A stretch of DNA of 64,000 bases from Halobacterium rubrum (GCF_021729015.1 NZ_JAJQQZ010000003.1:124001-188000), one strand, 5' to 3'; numbered from the stretch's first letter, positions 44,705 to 53,344 are shown. Notes: generated by a model from the sequence alone, not told the origin. Numbers and translations: made by a program.

Positions 44705-45748
44705 ATGGACGGCCGACAGTCCCACCAGCCGACCGCGTCGGACCGCGAGTGGTGTCACAGCGCGGTACAGGACGTTTCCCGCACGTTCGCGCTCACCATC
44801 GACGCTCTCGAAGAGCCGATGGCCACGCGCATCTGCGTTGGCTACCTCCTGTGCCGGGTCGCCGACACCGTCGAAGACGCCACGTCGATTCCGCCCGCCG
44901 AGCAGGCAGCCCTCCTGGAGACGTACGACGCCGTCCTCGACCCCGAATCCGCGACGACGGCCGCCGACTTCCAGCGCGACGTCGACGAGCACGTCCCCGA
45001 CGACCCGGACGCCGACTGGCGCGTCGTCGCGGAGGCAACGCGCGTCCTCGCCGCCTTCGAGACGCTGGACGAGGACGCCCGGGAGGCCATCCGGCCAACC
45101 GTCCGCGAGATGACGACCGGGATGGCGTCGTTCGTGGAACGGTACGCCGACGCCGGCGGCCTCCGCATCCAGTCGCCGGCTGAACTCGAGGAGTACTGCT
45201 GGTACGTCGCCGGCACCGTCGGCGAGCTCGTCACGGAGCTGCTCGCCCGCGACGCCACCCCGGACGCCGCAGACGCCATGCGGGAGAACGCCCGGTCGTT
45301 CGCGCTGCTCCTCCAGCTTGTGAACGTCGCCAAGGACGTCCGGCCCGACTACGAGGAGGAGAACAACGTCTACCTCCCGCAGTCGTGGCTCGACGAGCAC
45401 GACCTCGACCCCGACGAGGTCGCCGACCCCGAGAACGCCAGCCGGGTGGCGTCTGTCGTCGAGCGCGTCACGGACCGCGCCCGCGGCTACGTCGACGGCG
45501 CACAGCGCTGGCTGGAAGTGATGCCGACCAGTCAGGGGAACACGTTCGCGGCGTGGGCGGTCCCGTTTCTGCTGGCGGTGGGCACGATGCGCGAACTCGG
45601 CGACCGACCCGCCGACGTCGTCCGGGAGGGCGACGTGAAAGTCGACCGCGAGGAGGTCCACGCCGTGCTCGCGCTGTTCGCCGACGACTTCGACCGGAGC
45701 ACCATCGGCGCCGTCCGCGAGCGAATCGCTTCCGGTCGCCTCGGCTGA
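44705..45748 (+). CDS. Squalene/phytoene synthase family enzyme
   Basis: This 347-residue head-to-head prenyl transferase has two Asp-rich motifs: DTVEDA near residue 56 and NVAKDVRPDYEEENNVYLP near residue 210. The N-terminal SRTFALTIDALEEPMATRICVGYLLCRVADT resembles squalene synthases more than bacterial-type phytoene synthases, so condensation of two farnesyl-PP to squalene is the more likely role. TATA-like TTTTGTATT (44669-44677) is about 30 bases before the ATG. A GTG at 44702 is the alternative start. Confidence 0.88.
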   Translation: MDGRQSHQPTASDREWCHSAVQDVSRTFALTIDALEEPMATRICVGYLLCRVADTVEDATSIPPAEQAALLETYDAVLDPESATTAADFQRDVDEHVPDDPDADWRVVAEATRVLAAFETLDEDAREAIRPTVREMTTGMASFVERYADAGGLRIQSPAELEEYCWYVAGTVGELVTELLARDATPDAADAMRENARSFALLLQLVNVAKDVRPDYEEENNVYLPQSWLDEHDLDPDEVADPENASRVASVVERVTDRARGYVDGAQRWLEVMPTSQGNTFAAWAVPFLLAVGTMRELGDRPADVVREGDVKVDREEVHAVLALFADDFDRSTIGAVRERIASGRLG

Positions 45749-45829
45749 CACGGCGACCCGGCTCCGAGACCGCTTCTCCGTCCATCCGCTCGCCCACAGC
45801 CCACATCAGACGAGCCGTCGGCTACGAAG

Positions 45830-45976
45830 GTTCAAATACCAGCACGGGACCAGCACCCGCTGTGACGTGACGACCACCGCGGGCGGCGCCGAGGCGGGAG
45901 CACAGCACACCCGCCCGCGGGCGAACGCCGCGTGCTGTCTGTCAGCCCGATACCGGCCGCCGACGGCGACGACGCC
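45830..45976 (+). other. Gene-free convergent gap with TATA-like element and nested hairpin
   Basis: The 228 bases between the synthase gene and hbd hold no convincing protein gene. TTCAAATAC (about 45832-45840) is TATA-like. Downstream, ACAGCAC (45902-45908) pairs with GTGCTGT (45932-45938) around the 12-bp palindrome CGCCCGCGGGCG (45912-45923). The stem may be a bidirectional terminator or part of a small RNA. Confidence 0.35.
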
Positions 45977-46837
45977 TCAGTCGTACTCGTAGAAGCCTTT
46001 GCCCGTTTTCTTCCCGAGGTCGCCGGCGTCGACCTTCCGCTTGAGCAGGTAGGCGGGCTTGTAGCGGTCGCCGAGTTCCTCGTGCAGCGTCTGGCTGGCG
46101 TCCAGACAGATGTCGAGGCCGATGTGGTCGGCGAGCTCGAGGGGCCCCATCGGGACGTTCGTGCCGAGCTTCATCCCCTTGTCCATGTCCTCCTTCGTCG
46201 CGACGCCCTCGTCGAACGCCCGGATGCCCTCGTTGATCCACGGCATCAGGACGCGGTTCGTGACGAAGCCCGGCTTGTCGTCGGACTCCCAGGTCTCCTT
46301 CCCGAGGGCCTCGGCGAACTCGTGGGCGAACGCCGCCACGTCCTCGTCGGTCTTCTCGCCGACGACGACCTCGACGCCCGTCATGATGGGGACGGGGTTC
46401 ATGAAGTGGAGGCCGACGACCTGCTCCTCGCGCTCGGTCACGGACGCGATGGTCGTGATGGAGAGCGTGGACGTGTTGGTCGCGAGCACGACGTCGTCGG
46501 GGACCGCCTCGTCGAGGTCCGCGAAGATGTCCTGCTTGACGTCCATGTTCTCGACGGCCGCCTCGACGACCACGTCGCAGTCCGCGAGGTCCGAGAGTTC
46601 GGTCGTCCCAGCGATGCGGTCGACGATGGCGTCGGCCTCGTCTTCGCTCAGTTCGTCCTTCGAGACGAACCGGTCCAGTGAGGACTCGATGCTGTCGAAG
46701 CCGGACTCGACGTAGTCCGCTTCGATGTCGCGCATCACGACGTCGTAGCCTTCAGTCGCGGCGACCTGGGCGATGCCTGCGCCCATCGTGCCGGCGCCGA
46801 CGACGCCGACGGTGTCGATGTCTGCGAGCTCTCGCAT
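45977..46837 (-). CDS. hbd: 3-hydroxyacyl-CoA dehydrogenase
   Basis: This 286-residue NAD-dependent enzyme oxidises 3-hydroxyacyl-CoA to 3-ketoacyl-CoA. The Rossmann motif is GVVGAGTMGAGIAQ near residue 10. The catalytic region GLHFMNPVPIMTGVEVV contains the active His, and the C-terminal domain motif DKPGFVTNRVLMPWINEG is complete. The start at 46837 gives MRELADIDT; upstream in-frame sequence is not conserved-looking. Divergent from the HhH gene. With the dehydrogenase and thiolase nearby it can serve acyl-CoA breakdown. Confidence 0.95.
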   Translation of the reverse strand: MRELADIDTVGVVGAGTMGAGIAQVAATEGYDVVMRDIEADYVESGFDSIESSLDRFVSKDELSEDEADAIVDRIAGTTELSDLADCDVVVEAAVENMDVKQDIFADLDEAVPDDVVLATNTSTLSITTIASVTEREEQVVGLHFMNPVPIMTGVEVVVGEKTDEDVAAFAHEFAEALGKETWESDDKPGFVTNRVLMPWINEGIRAFDEGVATKEDMDKGMKLGTNVPMGPLELADHIGLDICLDASQTLHEELGDRYKPAYLLKRKVDAGDLGKKTGKGFYEYD

Positions 46838-46922
46838 ACCCGGTGCTGGAACGGGCCCGAACCTAAGGGTGCCGGAAACGTGGAAACACTCAAGCCGCTC
46901 CGGTGGCACCATTCACCCAACT

Positions 46923-47630
46923 GTGCCACCCGCTGACGCGCACGAGAGTCTCCGGGAGCTCCAGTTCGTCGGTCCGTCGACAGCGGCCGTGCTGGCGGAC
47001 GCCGGCGTCTCGCCCGAGGACGTGGCCGGCAAGCGCGTCTCGCACGCCCAGCTCGTCGAGTACGGCGTGAACCCCGGCGTGGCCGCACGAATCCGCCGCG
47101 AGCACTCCCTGCAGTGGTCCTTCGAGGGCGGCGAGGACCTCGACCAGCGCGCCGAGCAGGTCCGCGGGCTGCAGGACGACGAGCGACAGTGGGTTGCCGC
47201 GAGCTACGGCGAGGAAGCTGACGAGGACGCGGAAGCCGACGGGAGCGGGGACGCCACAGCTCAGGAGGCGGCGTGGCAGGCGGGCGCCGTCGACGGCGAC
47301 GACCAGCCCGCGACGGGCGAAGCCGGCGCCGGGTCGAACGAAGCGGACGACGGCGAGGCGGCGTGGCGCGAGGAGGCGTCGTGGCCGGACGGCCGCGTGG
47401 ACGAGTCCTTCGAGCGAGAAGAGGCGGCGTGGCGGGAAGCGTCCTCGCCGACGCCGGTGTCCGCACTGAACGATGTCGACGAGGACGCGGCGAAACTGCT
47501 CGCGAGAGCCGGCATCACGTCGGTGCGGAGTCTGGCGACCGCACACGTCGACCAGGTCGCGGACTCGCTGGGGGTGTCTAGCGACCGGGTGGCGGCGCTG
47601 CGGGACGCCGCCCGCGAGCACGTCCGGTAG
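46923..47630 (+). CDS. Helix-hairpin-helix protein with acidic EAAW-repeat linker
   Basis: This 235-residue protein has two HhH-like domains: residues ~8-75 (LQFVGPSTAAVLADAGVSPEDV) and ~182-233 (DEDAAKLLARAGITSVRSLA), both of the DNA-binding type. Between them lies an acidic, disordered linker with three EAAW motifs (EAAWQAG, EAAWREEA, EAAWREAS). The GTG start at 46923 is inferred because the HhH begins within ten residues. No catalytic domain is present; it may be a DNA-binding adaptor. Confidence 0.7.
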   Translation: MPPADAHESLRELQFVGPSTAAVLADAGVSPEDVAGKRVSHAQLVEYGVNPGVAARIRREHSLQWSFEGGEDLDQRAEQVRGLQDDERQWVAASYGEEADEDAEADGSGDATAQEAAWQAGAVDGDDQPATGEAGAGSNEADDGEAAWREEASWPDGRVDESFEREEAAWREASSPTPVSALNDVDEDAAKLLARAGITSVRSLATAHVDQVADSLGVSSDRVAALRDAAREHVR

Positions 47631-47683
47631 TTTACTCGGACCGTAGTCAAAAACGGCGGAATACGGCGGTCAGCGGGCCGCAC

Positions 47684-47707
47684 AGAGGGTTAGACTCTTA
47701 TCCCTCT
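47684..47707 (+). promoter_or_regulatory. TATA box inside an inverted repeat, fba-fbp promoter
   Basis: AGAGGG (47684-47689) and CCCTCT (47702-47707) are inverted arms enclosing the TATA-like ACTCTTAT (47694-47701), about 28 bases before the fba ATG. Further upstream TACT-N8-AGTC (47633-47648) comes within one base of the published TrmB half-site pattern TACT/AGTA; this match is weak. Confidence 0.45.
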
Positions 47708-47725
47708 CCGTCGCAGTTTGACGTG

Positions 47726-48517
47726 ATGCGACCCTTCGAGGACTCACCGATCTCTCGCGACGGGAAGGTACTGATTCTCGCGTACGACCACGGCCTCGAG
47801 CACGGCCCGGTCGACTTCGAGGCGGTGCCCGAGACGAAAGACCCCGAGGCGGTGTGGGACGTCGCGACCCACGACGCCGTGTCCGCGATGGCCGTCCAGA
47901 AGGGCATCGCGGAGGCGTACTACCCGTCCTACGCGGACGACGTGAACCTCCTCGCGAAGCTCAACGGGACGTCGAACCTCTGGATGGGCGAGCCGGACTC
48001 GGCCGTGAACTGGTCGGTCGACTACGCCGCCGAGGTCGGCGCCGACGCCATCGGGTTCACGATGTACGGCGGGTCGAACCACGAGGTCGAGATGGCCGAG
48101 GAGTTCCGGAAGGCACAGGAGACGGCACGCGAGCACGACCTGCCCGTGGTGATGTGGTCGTACCCGCGCGGACAGGGCCTCAAAAACGACAAGAAGCCCG
48201 ACACCATCGCGTACGCGGCGCGGCAGGCGCTGGAGCTGGGCGCCGACATTGCGAAGGTGAAGTACCCCGGTAGCGACGACGCGATGGCGCACGCCGTGGA
48301 CATGGCGGGGCCGACGGAGGTCGTGATGTCCGGCGGGTCGAAGACCAGCGACCGCGACTTCCTCGAGACCGTGAAGGGCGCCGTCGACGCGGGCGCGAAG
48401 GGGCTCGCCGTCGGTCGGAACGTCTGGCAGCGCGGGAACCCGGCGGCGTTCCTCGACGGGCTGGAGGCAGTCATCTACGAGGAGACCAGCGTCGAGGAGG
48501 CGCTGTCGCGAATCTGA
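47726..48517 (+). CDS. fba: Class I fructose-bisphosphate aldolase (DhnA/archaeal type)
   Basis: This 263-residue TIM-barrel Schiff-base aldolase is of the archaeal DhnA type. ILAYDHGLEHGPVDF opens the barrel, KVKYPGSDDAM contains the Schiff-base lysine, and SGGSKTSDRDFL and GLAVGRNVWQ bind phosphate. The same superfamily includes an enzyme of the shikimate precursor pathway, but the tandem fructose-bisphosphatase gene supports the aldolase role. ATG 47726 is preferred over the GTG just before it. Confidence 0.88.
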   Translation: MRPFEDSPISRDGKVLILAYDHGLEHGPVDFEAVPETKDPEAVWDVATHDAVSAMAVQKGIAEAYYPSYADDVNLLAKLNGTSNLWMGEPDSAVNWSVDYAAEVGADAIGFTMYGGSNHEVEMAEEFRKAQETAREHDLPVVMWSYPRGQGLKNDKKPDTIAYAARQALELGADIAKVKYPGSDDAMAHAVDMAGPTEVVMSGGSKTSDRDFLETVKGAVDAGAKGLAVGRNVWQRGNPAAFLDGLEAVIYEETSVEEALSRI

Positions 48518-49371
48518 TGGCGGACGTCGTCGACGGGGTCTTCGACGCGGTCGCTGGTGCGGCGCCGGACGTCCGGGCGGGCCTCCCGGAGCGACGCGCG
48601 AAGCGCGACGCGGAGAACGTCTCCGGAGACACGCAGCTGGAGGCTGACGTGTGGGCGGACGACCTCCTGTTCGACCGGACGGAGTCCATCGAGGGCGTGA
48701 ACTGGTACGCCAGCGAGGAGCGCGACGCAATCGTCACGGTGGGCGACGCCGACGAGGGGTATGCGGTGGCGCTGGACCCGCTGGACGGTTCCTCGAACGT
48801 GAAGTCGAACAACCCCTGTGGAACGGTCGTCGGCGTGTACGACCAGCCGCTGCCAGCGCCGGGTTCTAGCCTCGTTGCCGCCGGGTTCGTGCTCTACGGG
48901 CCGACGACGACGATGGTGGTGGCCCGGGACGGCGAGGTCCGGGAGTACCTCGTCGACGAGGACGGCGACCGCACCGACCTCGGGACAGTTGAGCTCCCCG
49001 AGGACCCGACGGTGTACGGGTTCGGCGGCCGGGTGCCGGAGTGGACGGAGGACTTCGAGGCGTTCGTGCGGGACGTCGAGGACGACCTCAAGCTCCGGTA
49101 CGGCGGCGCGATGATCGCCGACGTGAATCAGGTGCTCGTGTACGGCGGCGCGTTCGGCTACCCGGGCCTGCAGTCGGCGCCAGAGGGGAAGCTGCGCGCG
49201 CACTTCGAGTCGATGCCGATGGCGTACGTCGTGGAGACGGCTGGCGGAGCGTCCTCGGACGGCAGCGGGTCGCTGCTGGACCTCGAGCCGCAGCGCCTCC
49301 ACGAGCGCACGCCGACGTTCGTGGGCAACGAGCGCGTCATCGACGACCTCGAGGCCGCGCTACCGGACTGA
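48517..49371 (+). CDS. fbp: Fructose-1,6-bisphosphatase
   Basis: This 284-residue member of the FBPase/IMPase superfamily has the metal site ALDPLDGSSNVKSNNPCGTVVGVY (Asp-Pro-x-Asp-Gly-Ser) near residue 86 and the class-I FBPase ending KLRAHFESMPMAYVVETAGGASSDG. It hydrolyses fructose-1,6-bisphosphate in gluconeogenesis. The ATG overlaps the aldolase stop by one base. Together the two genes channel triose phosphates to fructose-6-phosphate. Confidence 0.93.
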   Translation: MADVVDGVFDAVAGAAPDVRAGLPERRAKRDAENVSGDTQLEADVWADDLLFDRTESIEGVNWYASEERDAIVTVGDADEGYAVALDPLDGSSNVKSNNPCGTVVGVYDQPLPAPGSSLVAAGFVLYGPTTTMVVARDGEVREYLVDEDGDRTDLGTVELPEDPTVYGFGGRVPEWTEDFEAFVRDVEDDLKLRYGGAMIADVNQVLVYGGAFGYPGLQSAPEGKLRAHFESMPMAYVVETAGGASSDGSGSLLDLEPQRLHERTPTFVGNERVIDDLEAALPD

Positions 49372-49400
49372 CTAAGCGCCCGGAGCCCCTCCCGTCGGGT

Positions 49401-50099
49401 ATGTGTGGCCGGTACGCGCTGTTCTCCGACCCATCCGACCTGCGGGACGCGTTCGGACTCGACGAGGCGGGCTTCGAGTCGACGTACAACGCCGCGCCGA
49501 GCGAGGAGTTGCCCGTGATTCTTAGCGAGTCGCCAGACCGCCTGACGAGCGCTCGCTGGGGGCTGGTGCCGGAGTGGTCCGAGGGTCCCCGGGCGGACCC
49601 CGACCCCATCAACGCTCGCGCCGAGTCGCTGACAGAGAAGCGCCACTTCAGCGAGGCGTACGAGCAGCGGCGGTGTCTGGTCCCCGTCGACGGCTTCTAC
49701 GAGTGGGTCGAGGGGGGAGACGGCGGGAAGACGCCGTACTTCGTCTCCCGGGCAGACGACCGGCCGTTCCTGCTGGCGGGGCTCTGGGAGACGTGGACGC
49801 CCGAGCAGACACAGACCGGGCTCGGCGAGTTCGGGGGCGGCGACGGCGAGCCGAACCGGGACCCCGAGCCGGTGCAGTCGTTTACCGTCGTCACGACAGA
49901 ACCCAACGACTTCCTCGCCGACTACCACCACCGGATGGCGGTGCCCCTGGACCGCGAACTGGGCGACCGATGGCTGACGGCTGACAACCCGGAGGAGTTA
50001 CTGGAGCCCCGGGAATTCGGATTCGAAGCGTGGCCGGTGTCTTCGGCGGTCAACGACCCGTCCAACGACCACGCTGGCCTCGTGGAACCGGTCCCGTGA
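49401..50099 (+). CDS. SRAP (YedK/HMCES-like) abasic-site DNA-protein crosslinking protein
   Basis: SRAP proteins bind abasic sites in single-stranded DNA and form a covalent thiazolidine with the N-terminal cysteine. The 232-residue protein starts Met-Cys2-Gly-Arg-Tyr, has YNAAPSEELPVI, the RWGLVPEW motif, NARAESL with the conserved Asn/Glu, RRCLVPVDGFYEW, and the catalytic His in HHRMAVPL. It lies 29 bases after fbp, probably by chance of packing rather than pathway. Confidence 0.93.
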   Translation: MCGRYALFSDPSDLRDAFGLDEAGFESTYNAAPSEELPVILSESPDRLTSARWGLVPEWSEGPRADPDPINARAESLTEKRHFSEAYEQRRCLVPVDGFYEWVEGGDGGKTPYFVSRADDRPFLLAGLWETWTPEQTQTGLGEFGGGDGEPNRDPEPVQSFTVVTTEPNDFLADYHHRMAVPLDRELGDRWLTADNPEELLEPREFGFEAWPVSSAVNDPSNDHAGLVEPVP

Positions 50100-50152
50100 A
50101 CTCGGAACTGGCCGAACACACTTCACGGTCGCCAGTGAATTTTCACGGGCAC

Positions 50153-51403
50153 ATGACTGGCATCGAGTACGAGGACTTCGTCGACGAAGGCTACGAGCCC
50201 CGGGACACGGACCTGGTCTGCCAGTTCGTGCTCGACCCGGGTGAGGGAATGGACATGGTGGACGCCGCCGGCCGAGTGGCGTCCGAGAGTTCGAACGGGA
50301 CGTGGGCGGCGCTGAACGTCCCGGAACGAGTCACGGAGCTGTCGGCGACGGCCTACGACATCGGCGACGGCGAGGTGACGGTGGCGTACCCCGGCGACCT
50401 CTTCGAGGCGGGGAACATGCCCCAGATTCTGTCCTGCATCGCGGGCAACATCATGGGCATGAAGGCCGTCGACTCTATCCGGCTGGCGGACTGCGAGTGG
50501 CCGGCGGAGCTGGCGACGTCGTTCCCGGGGCCGCAGTACGGCAGCGACGTGAAGACCGAGATTCTGGACGCCGAGGGCCGGCCGGCGACGGCGACGGTTC
50601 CGAAGCCGAAGGTGGGGCTGTCGACCGAGCAGCACGCACAGGTCGGCTACGACGCGTGGGTCGGCGGCGTCGACCTCCTCAAGGACGACGAGAACCTCAC
50701 GAACCAGTCGTTCAACCGGTTCGACGACCGCGTCAAGCAGTCCTTCGAGATGCGGGACCGCGCCGAGGACGAGACCGGCGACCGGAAGGACTACCTCGTG
50801 AACATCACGGCGGACACCGAGACGATGCTCGACCGGCTCGAACTCGTCGCCGAGCAGGGCGGCGGGTTCGTGATGGTCGACGTCGTCACCTGCGGGTGGT
50901 CGGCCGTCCAGACGGTCCGCGAACACGCGGAGAAGCACGGGCTCGCCATCCACGCGCACCGGGCGATGCACGCGGCGTTCGACCGGCTGGACCACCACGG
51001 CGTCTCGATGCGCGTGCTCGCGCAGGTGGCGCGTCTCACGGGCGTCGACCACATCCACACCGGGACGGCGGGCCTCGGGAAACTGGAGAACGAGGACACG
51101 CCCGGCATCAACGAGTGGCTCCGCGGCGACCTCCACGGGCTCAGTGACGTGCTGCCGGTGGCGTCCGGCGGCCTCCACCCGGGCACCGTCGCGCCGCTGC
51201 TGGACGCGCTCGGCTCCGACATCATCGTGCAGGTCGGTGGCGGCATCCACGGCCATCCCGACGGGACGGAGGCCGGCGCTCGCGCGCTCCAGCAGGCCAT
51301 CGACGCCTACCAGCGCGGCGTCGACGCCGAGGCGTACGCCGAGGACGGCCACGGCGAACTGGCGACGGCGCTGGACAAGTGGGGCACCGGGTCGCCGCGC
51401 TGA
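50153..51403 (+). CDS. rbcL: Form III ribulose-bisphosphate carboxylase
   Basis: This 416-residue archaeal RuBisCO has all catalytic elements: TVPKPKVGLS (Lys at ~151), GGVDLLKDDEN with the carbamylated Lys177 and metal-binding Asp/Glu, HAHRAMHAAF, loop 6 GTAGLGKLE with Lys310, VASGGLHPG and VGGGIHGHPDG. In archaea form III acts in the AMP/nucleoside pathway, fixing CO2 on ribulose-1,5-bisphosphate to yield 3-phosphoglycerate. The start at 50153 is inferred. TTCAC/GTGAA arms (50122-50139) and another TTCAC (50142-50146) precede it. Confidence 0.94.
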   Translation: MTGIEYEDFVDEGYEPRDTDLVCQFVLDPGEGMDMVDAAGRVASESSNGTWAALNVPERVTELSATAYDIGDGEVTVAYPGDLFEAGNMPQILSCIAGNIMGMKAVDSIRLADCEWPAELATSFPGPQYGSDVKTEILDAEGRPATATVPKPKVGLSTEQHAQVGYDAWVGGVDLLKDDENLTNQSFNRFDDRVKQSFEMRDRAEDETGDRKDYLVNITADTETMLDRLELVAEQGGGFVMVDVVTCGWSAVQTVREHAEKHGLAIHAHRAMHAAFDRLDHHGVSMRVLAQVARLTGVDHIHTGTAGLGKLENEDTPGINEWLRGDLHGLSDVLPVASGGLHPGTVAPLLDALGSDIIVQVGGGIHGHPDGTEAGARALQQAIDAYQRGVDAEAYAEDGHGELATALDKWGTGSPR

Positions 51404-51435
51404 GGACGAGCCGCTGGCTGGGACGTATCGAGAGG

Positions 51436-51515
51436 GCTCCGGTGGCCGGCCGGGCAGGCCGGCGCGGAGCATGTCAGAGGCACAGCCGGTGCGAGTGCAC
51501 CAGCATGCGGCTGGA
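51436..51515 (+). other. Structured region after rbcL (two hairpins)
   Basis: GCCGGCC (51445-51451) and GGCCGGC (51457-51463) form a perfect 7-bp stem with a GGGCA loop, extended by GCTCC/GGAGC at 51436-51440 and 51466-51470. A second hairpin has GGTGC/GCACC (51488-51501) inside a CAGCC/GGCTG outer pair. No coding frame fits. It may be a terminator or 3' UTR structure of rbcL. Confidence 0.4.
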
Positions 51516-51572
51516 TGGCGCCGCCCGACATTAGTTTACGTTCTGGGACGTCGTGCAGGCAGCGAGTAACGG

Positions 51573-51612
51573 CATATAAATGTACTGGCCATTCAAGTAG
51601 AAAGGCTTTTTC
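51573..51612 (+). promoter_or_regulatory. Two TATA-like elements upstream of the FilR1-type regulator
   Basis: CATATAAAT (51573-51581) is the strongest TATA match and would start transcription near 51604. GCTTTTTCA (51605-51613) lies about 29 bases before the ATG at 51638 and would give a leaderless mRNA. This is one of the lowest-GC stretches in the window. Confidence 0.5.
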
Positions 51613-51637
51613 AGCCAACAGGTACTCGCCGGGAACG

Positions 51638-52408
51638 ATGACGGACGCCGGGCCGCCGCTGGAACTGCTCGCGCAGCGCGCCGAGCTGCTGCGAGCGGTC
51701 CGCGACGACCCCTCCCGGAAACCGGAACTGGCCGACGAACTCGCCGTCTCGCGGTCGACGGTCGACCGCGCCGTCCGGCAACTCGAAGCCAGCGGGCTCG
51801 TCACCCGGGCCGGCGGTAGCGTCTCGCTCACGCTGAAAGGGCGGCTCGCGCTGGACAGCTACGAGACGTTCGCGGCCCACCTCGCGGGACTGAACGCGGC
51901 CGACGCCGCCATCGAGCCGCTGCCGAACGACGCCCGCGTCGCGCCCGTCCTGTTCCGTGACGCGACCGTCGTCGAGGCGACGGCCGTCGCGCCCCAGCGA
52001 CCCACCGAGGCCTACCGGTCGCTCGTTGCGGACGCCACCCACGTCCGGGGGTACGCCAGCCGACTGCTGGACAGCACGGTCCCGACGCTGCGGGACCGAA
52101 TCGTCGACGAGGGCCTCGAACTGGACCTCGTGTTCGACCCGGACGTACTCGACGCGGTCCTCGGCGGGCACGGGGATGCCGTCGCCGACGCGCTCGACAC
52201 CGGCCGGCTCACGCTCCGCCAGACGGACGACGGTCTCGTGTACAGCCTCATGGTCCTCGACACGCCGACGTCGACGTACGCCTGTGCGCTGTTCTACGAC
52301 GACAGCGGACACGCCGGTCTCCTCTACAACGACGACCCGGACGCCGTCGAGTGGGCCGATGGCGTCTACGAATCCCTCCGCGAGGACGCCGACACGCTCT
52401 CGCCGTAG
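51638..52408 (+). CDS. Winged-helix regulator with FilR1-like C-terminal domain
   Basis: This 256-residue transcription factor has a winged helix at about residues 8-75 (KPELADELAVSRSTVDRAVRQLEASGLV) and a C-terminal domain (about 130-250: GLELDLVFDPDVLDAVL, NDDPDAVEWADGVYESLRE) matching the FilR1/DUF1724 pattern of methanogen and haloarchaeal regulators. It lies 72 bases upstream of an ABC cassette on the same strand and may control it. The ligand is unknown. Confidence 0.85.
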   Translation: MTDAGPPLELLAQRAELLRAVRDDPSRKPELADELAVSRSTVDRAVRQLEASGLVTRAGGSVSLTLKGRLALDSYETFAAHLAGLNAADAAIEPLPNDARVAPVLFRDATVVEATAVAPQRPTEAYRSLVADATHVRGYASRLLDSTVPTLRDRIVDEGLELDLVFDPDVLDAVLGGHGDAVADALDTGRLTLRQTDDGLVYSLMVLDTPTSTYACALFYDDSGHAGLLYNDDPDAVEWADGVYESLREDADTLSP

Positions 52409-52480
52409 GCGGGCCGCCACGGGGTGCGGGGCGCTGCCGATTACCCAACCCTCAAGCGGCCCCCGTGCTTCCACCCGTCC

Positions 52481-53344
52481 ATGATTTCGGTCAGGGGCCT
52501 CCAGAAGCGGTACGGCGACGTCACCGCCGTCGATGGCGTCTCCTTCGAGGTCGACACCGGTGAGGTGTTCGGCCTCGTGGGGCCGAACGGCGCCGGGAAG
52601 ACCTCCACGCTGAAGATGCTGTGCGGGCTCGTCGAGCCCTCCGCGGGCGACGTCACCGTCAACGGCTTCGACGCCGGTGAGACGGAGATGCGGCGGTCGC
52701 TGGGCTTCCTCCCGGAGGAGTCGCCGCTGTACGACGAGATGAGTCCCCGCGGCTACCTGCGCTTTTTCGCGGACCTCTACGACGTCGACCGCGAGACGGC
52801 GAACGAACGCATCGAAGCCGCTCTCGACCGACTCGACCTCGACGCCCGCGACCGGCCCGTCGGCGACTTCTCGAAGGGCATGAAGCGGAAGGTCGCCATC
52901 GCGCGGTCGCTCGTGAACGACCCGGACGTGCTCGTCTACGACGAGCCCGCCAGTGGCCTCGACCCGCTCACGACGAACACCGTCGTGGAGTTCACCCGGG
53001 AGCTCGCCGACGACGGCAAGACAATCGTGTTCAGCGCCCACGACCTCCACCACGTCGAGAGCGTCTGCGACCGCGTCGCCATCATGCGTGACGGCCAGCT
53101 CGCCGCCACCGGGACGCTGGCGGACATCCGCGAGGAGCACGGCGACGTGTCCTACCGGGTGTTCACGGACGTGCCCGTCGAGCGCTCGGAGCCGGCCGGC
53201 GACCGCCACGTGACCGCCGTCGACTCGATGGACGACGTCGAAGCCATCCGTTCGGCGGCCGCCGACGCCGGCGGCGAGGTCGTCGACATCCGTACCGACG
53301 AGTCGACGCTGGAGGACGTCTTCCTCGACGTGACCGGCACATGA
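52481..53344 (+). CDS. ABC transporter ATP-binding protein (NatA-like)
   Basis: This 287-residue ATPase has Walker A GPNGAGKTS near residue 37, signature DFSKGMKRKVAIA, Walker B VLVYDEPASGLD and SAHDLHHVE. It resembles NatA of Na+-exporting ABC systems and other ABC-2 exporters. The start at 52481 gives MISVRGLQKRYGDV. The gene overlaps the PrsW-fused permease gene by four bases. Confidence 0.92.
   Translation: MISVRGLQKRYGDVTAVDGVSFEVDTGEVFGLVGPNGAGKTSTLKMLCGLVEPSAGDVTVNGFDAGETEMRRSLGFLPEESPLYDEMSPRGYLRFFADLYDVDRETANERIEAALDRLDLDARDRPVGDFSKGMKRKVAIARSLVNDPDVLVYDEPASGLDPLTTNTVVEFTRELADDGKTIVFSAHDLHHVESVCDRVAIMRDGQLAATGTLADIREEHGDVSYRVFTDVPVERSEPAGDRHVTAVDSMDDVEAIRSAAADAGGEVVDIRTDESTLEDVFLDVTGT

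Noticed and set aside
45828-45842. GGTTCAAAT resembling a tRNA T-loop
   Set aside because: The flanking bases do not pair as a T-stem and no other tRNA arms are present; it fits a TATA-like element better.
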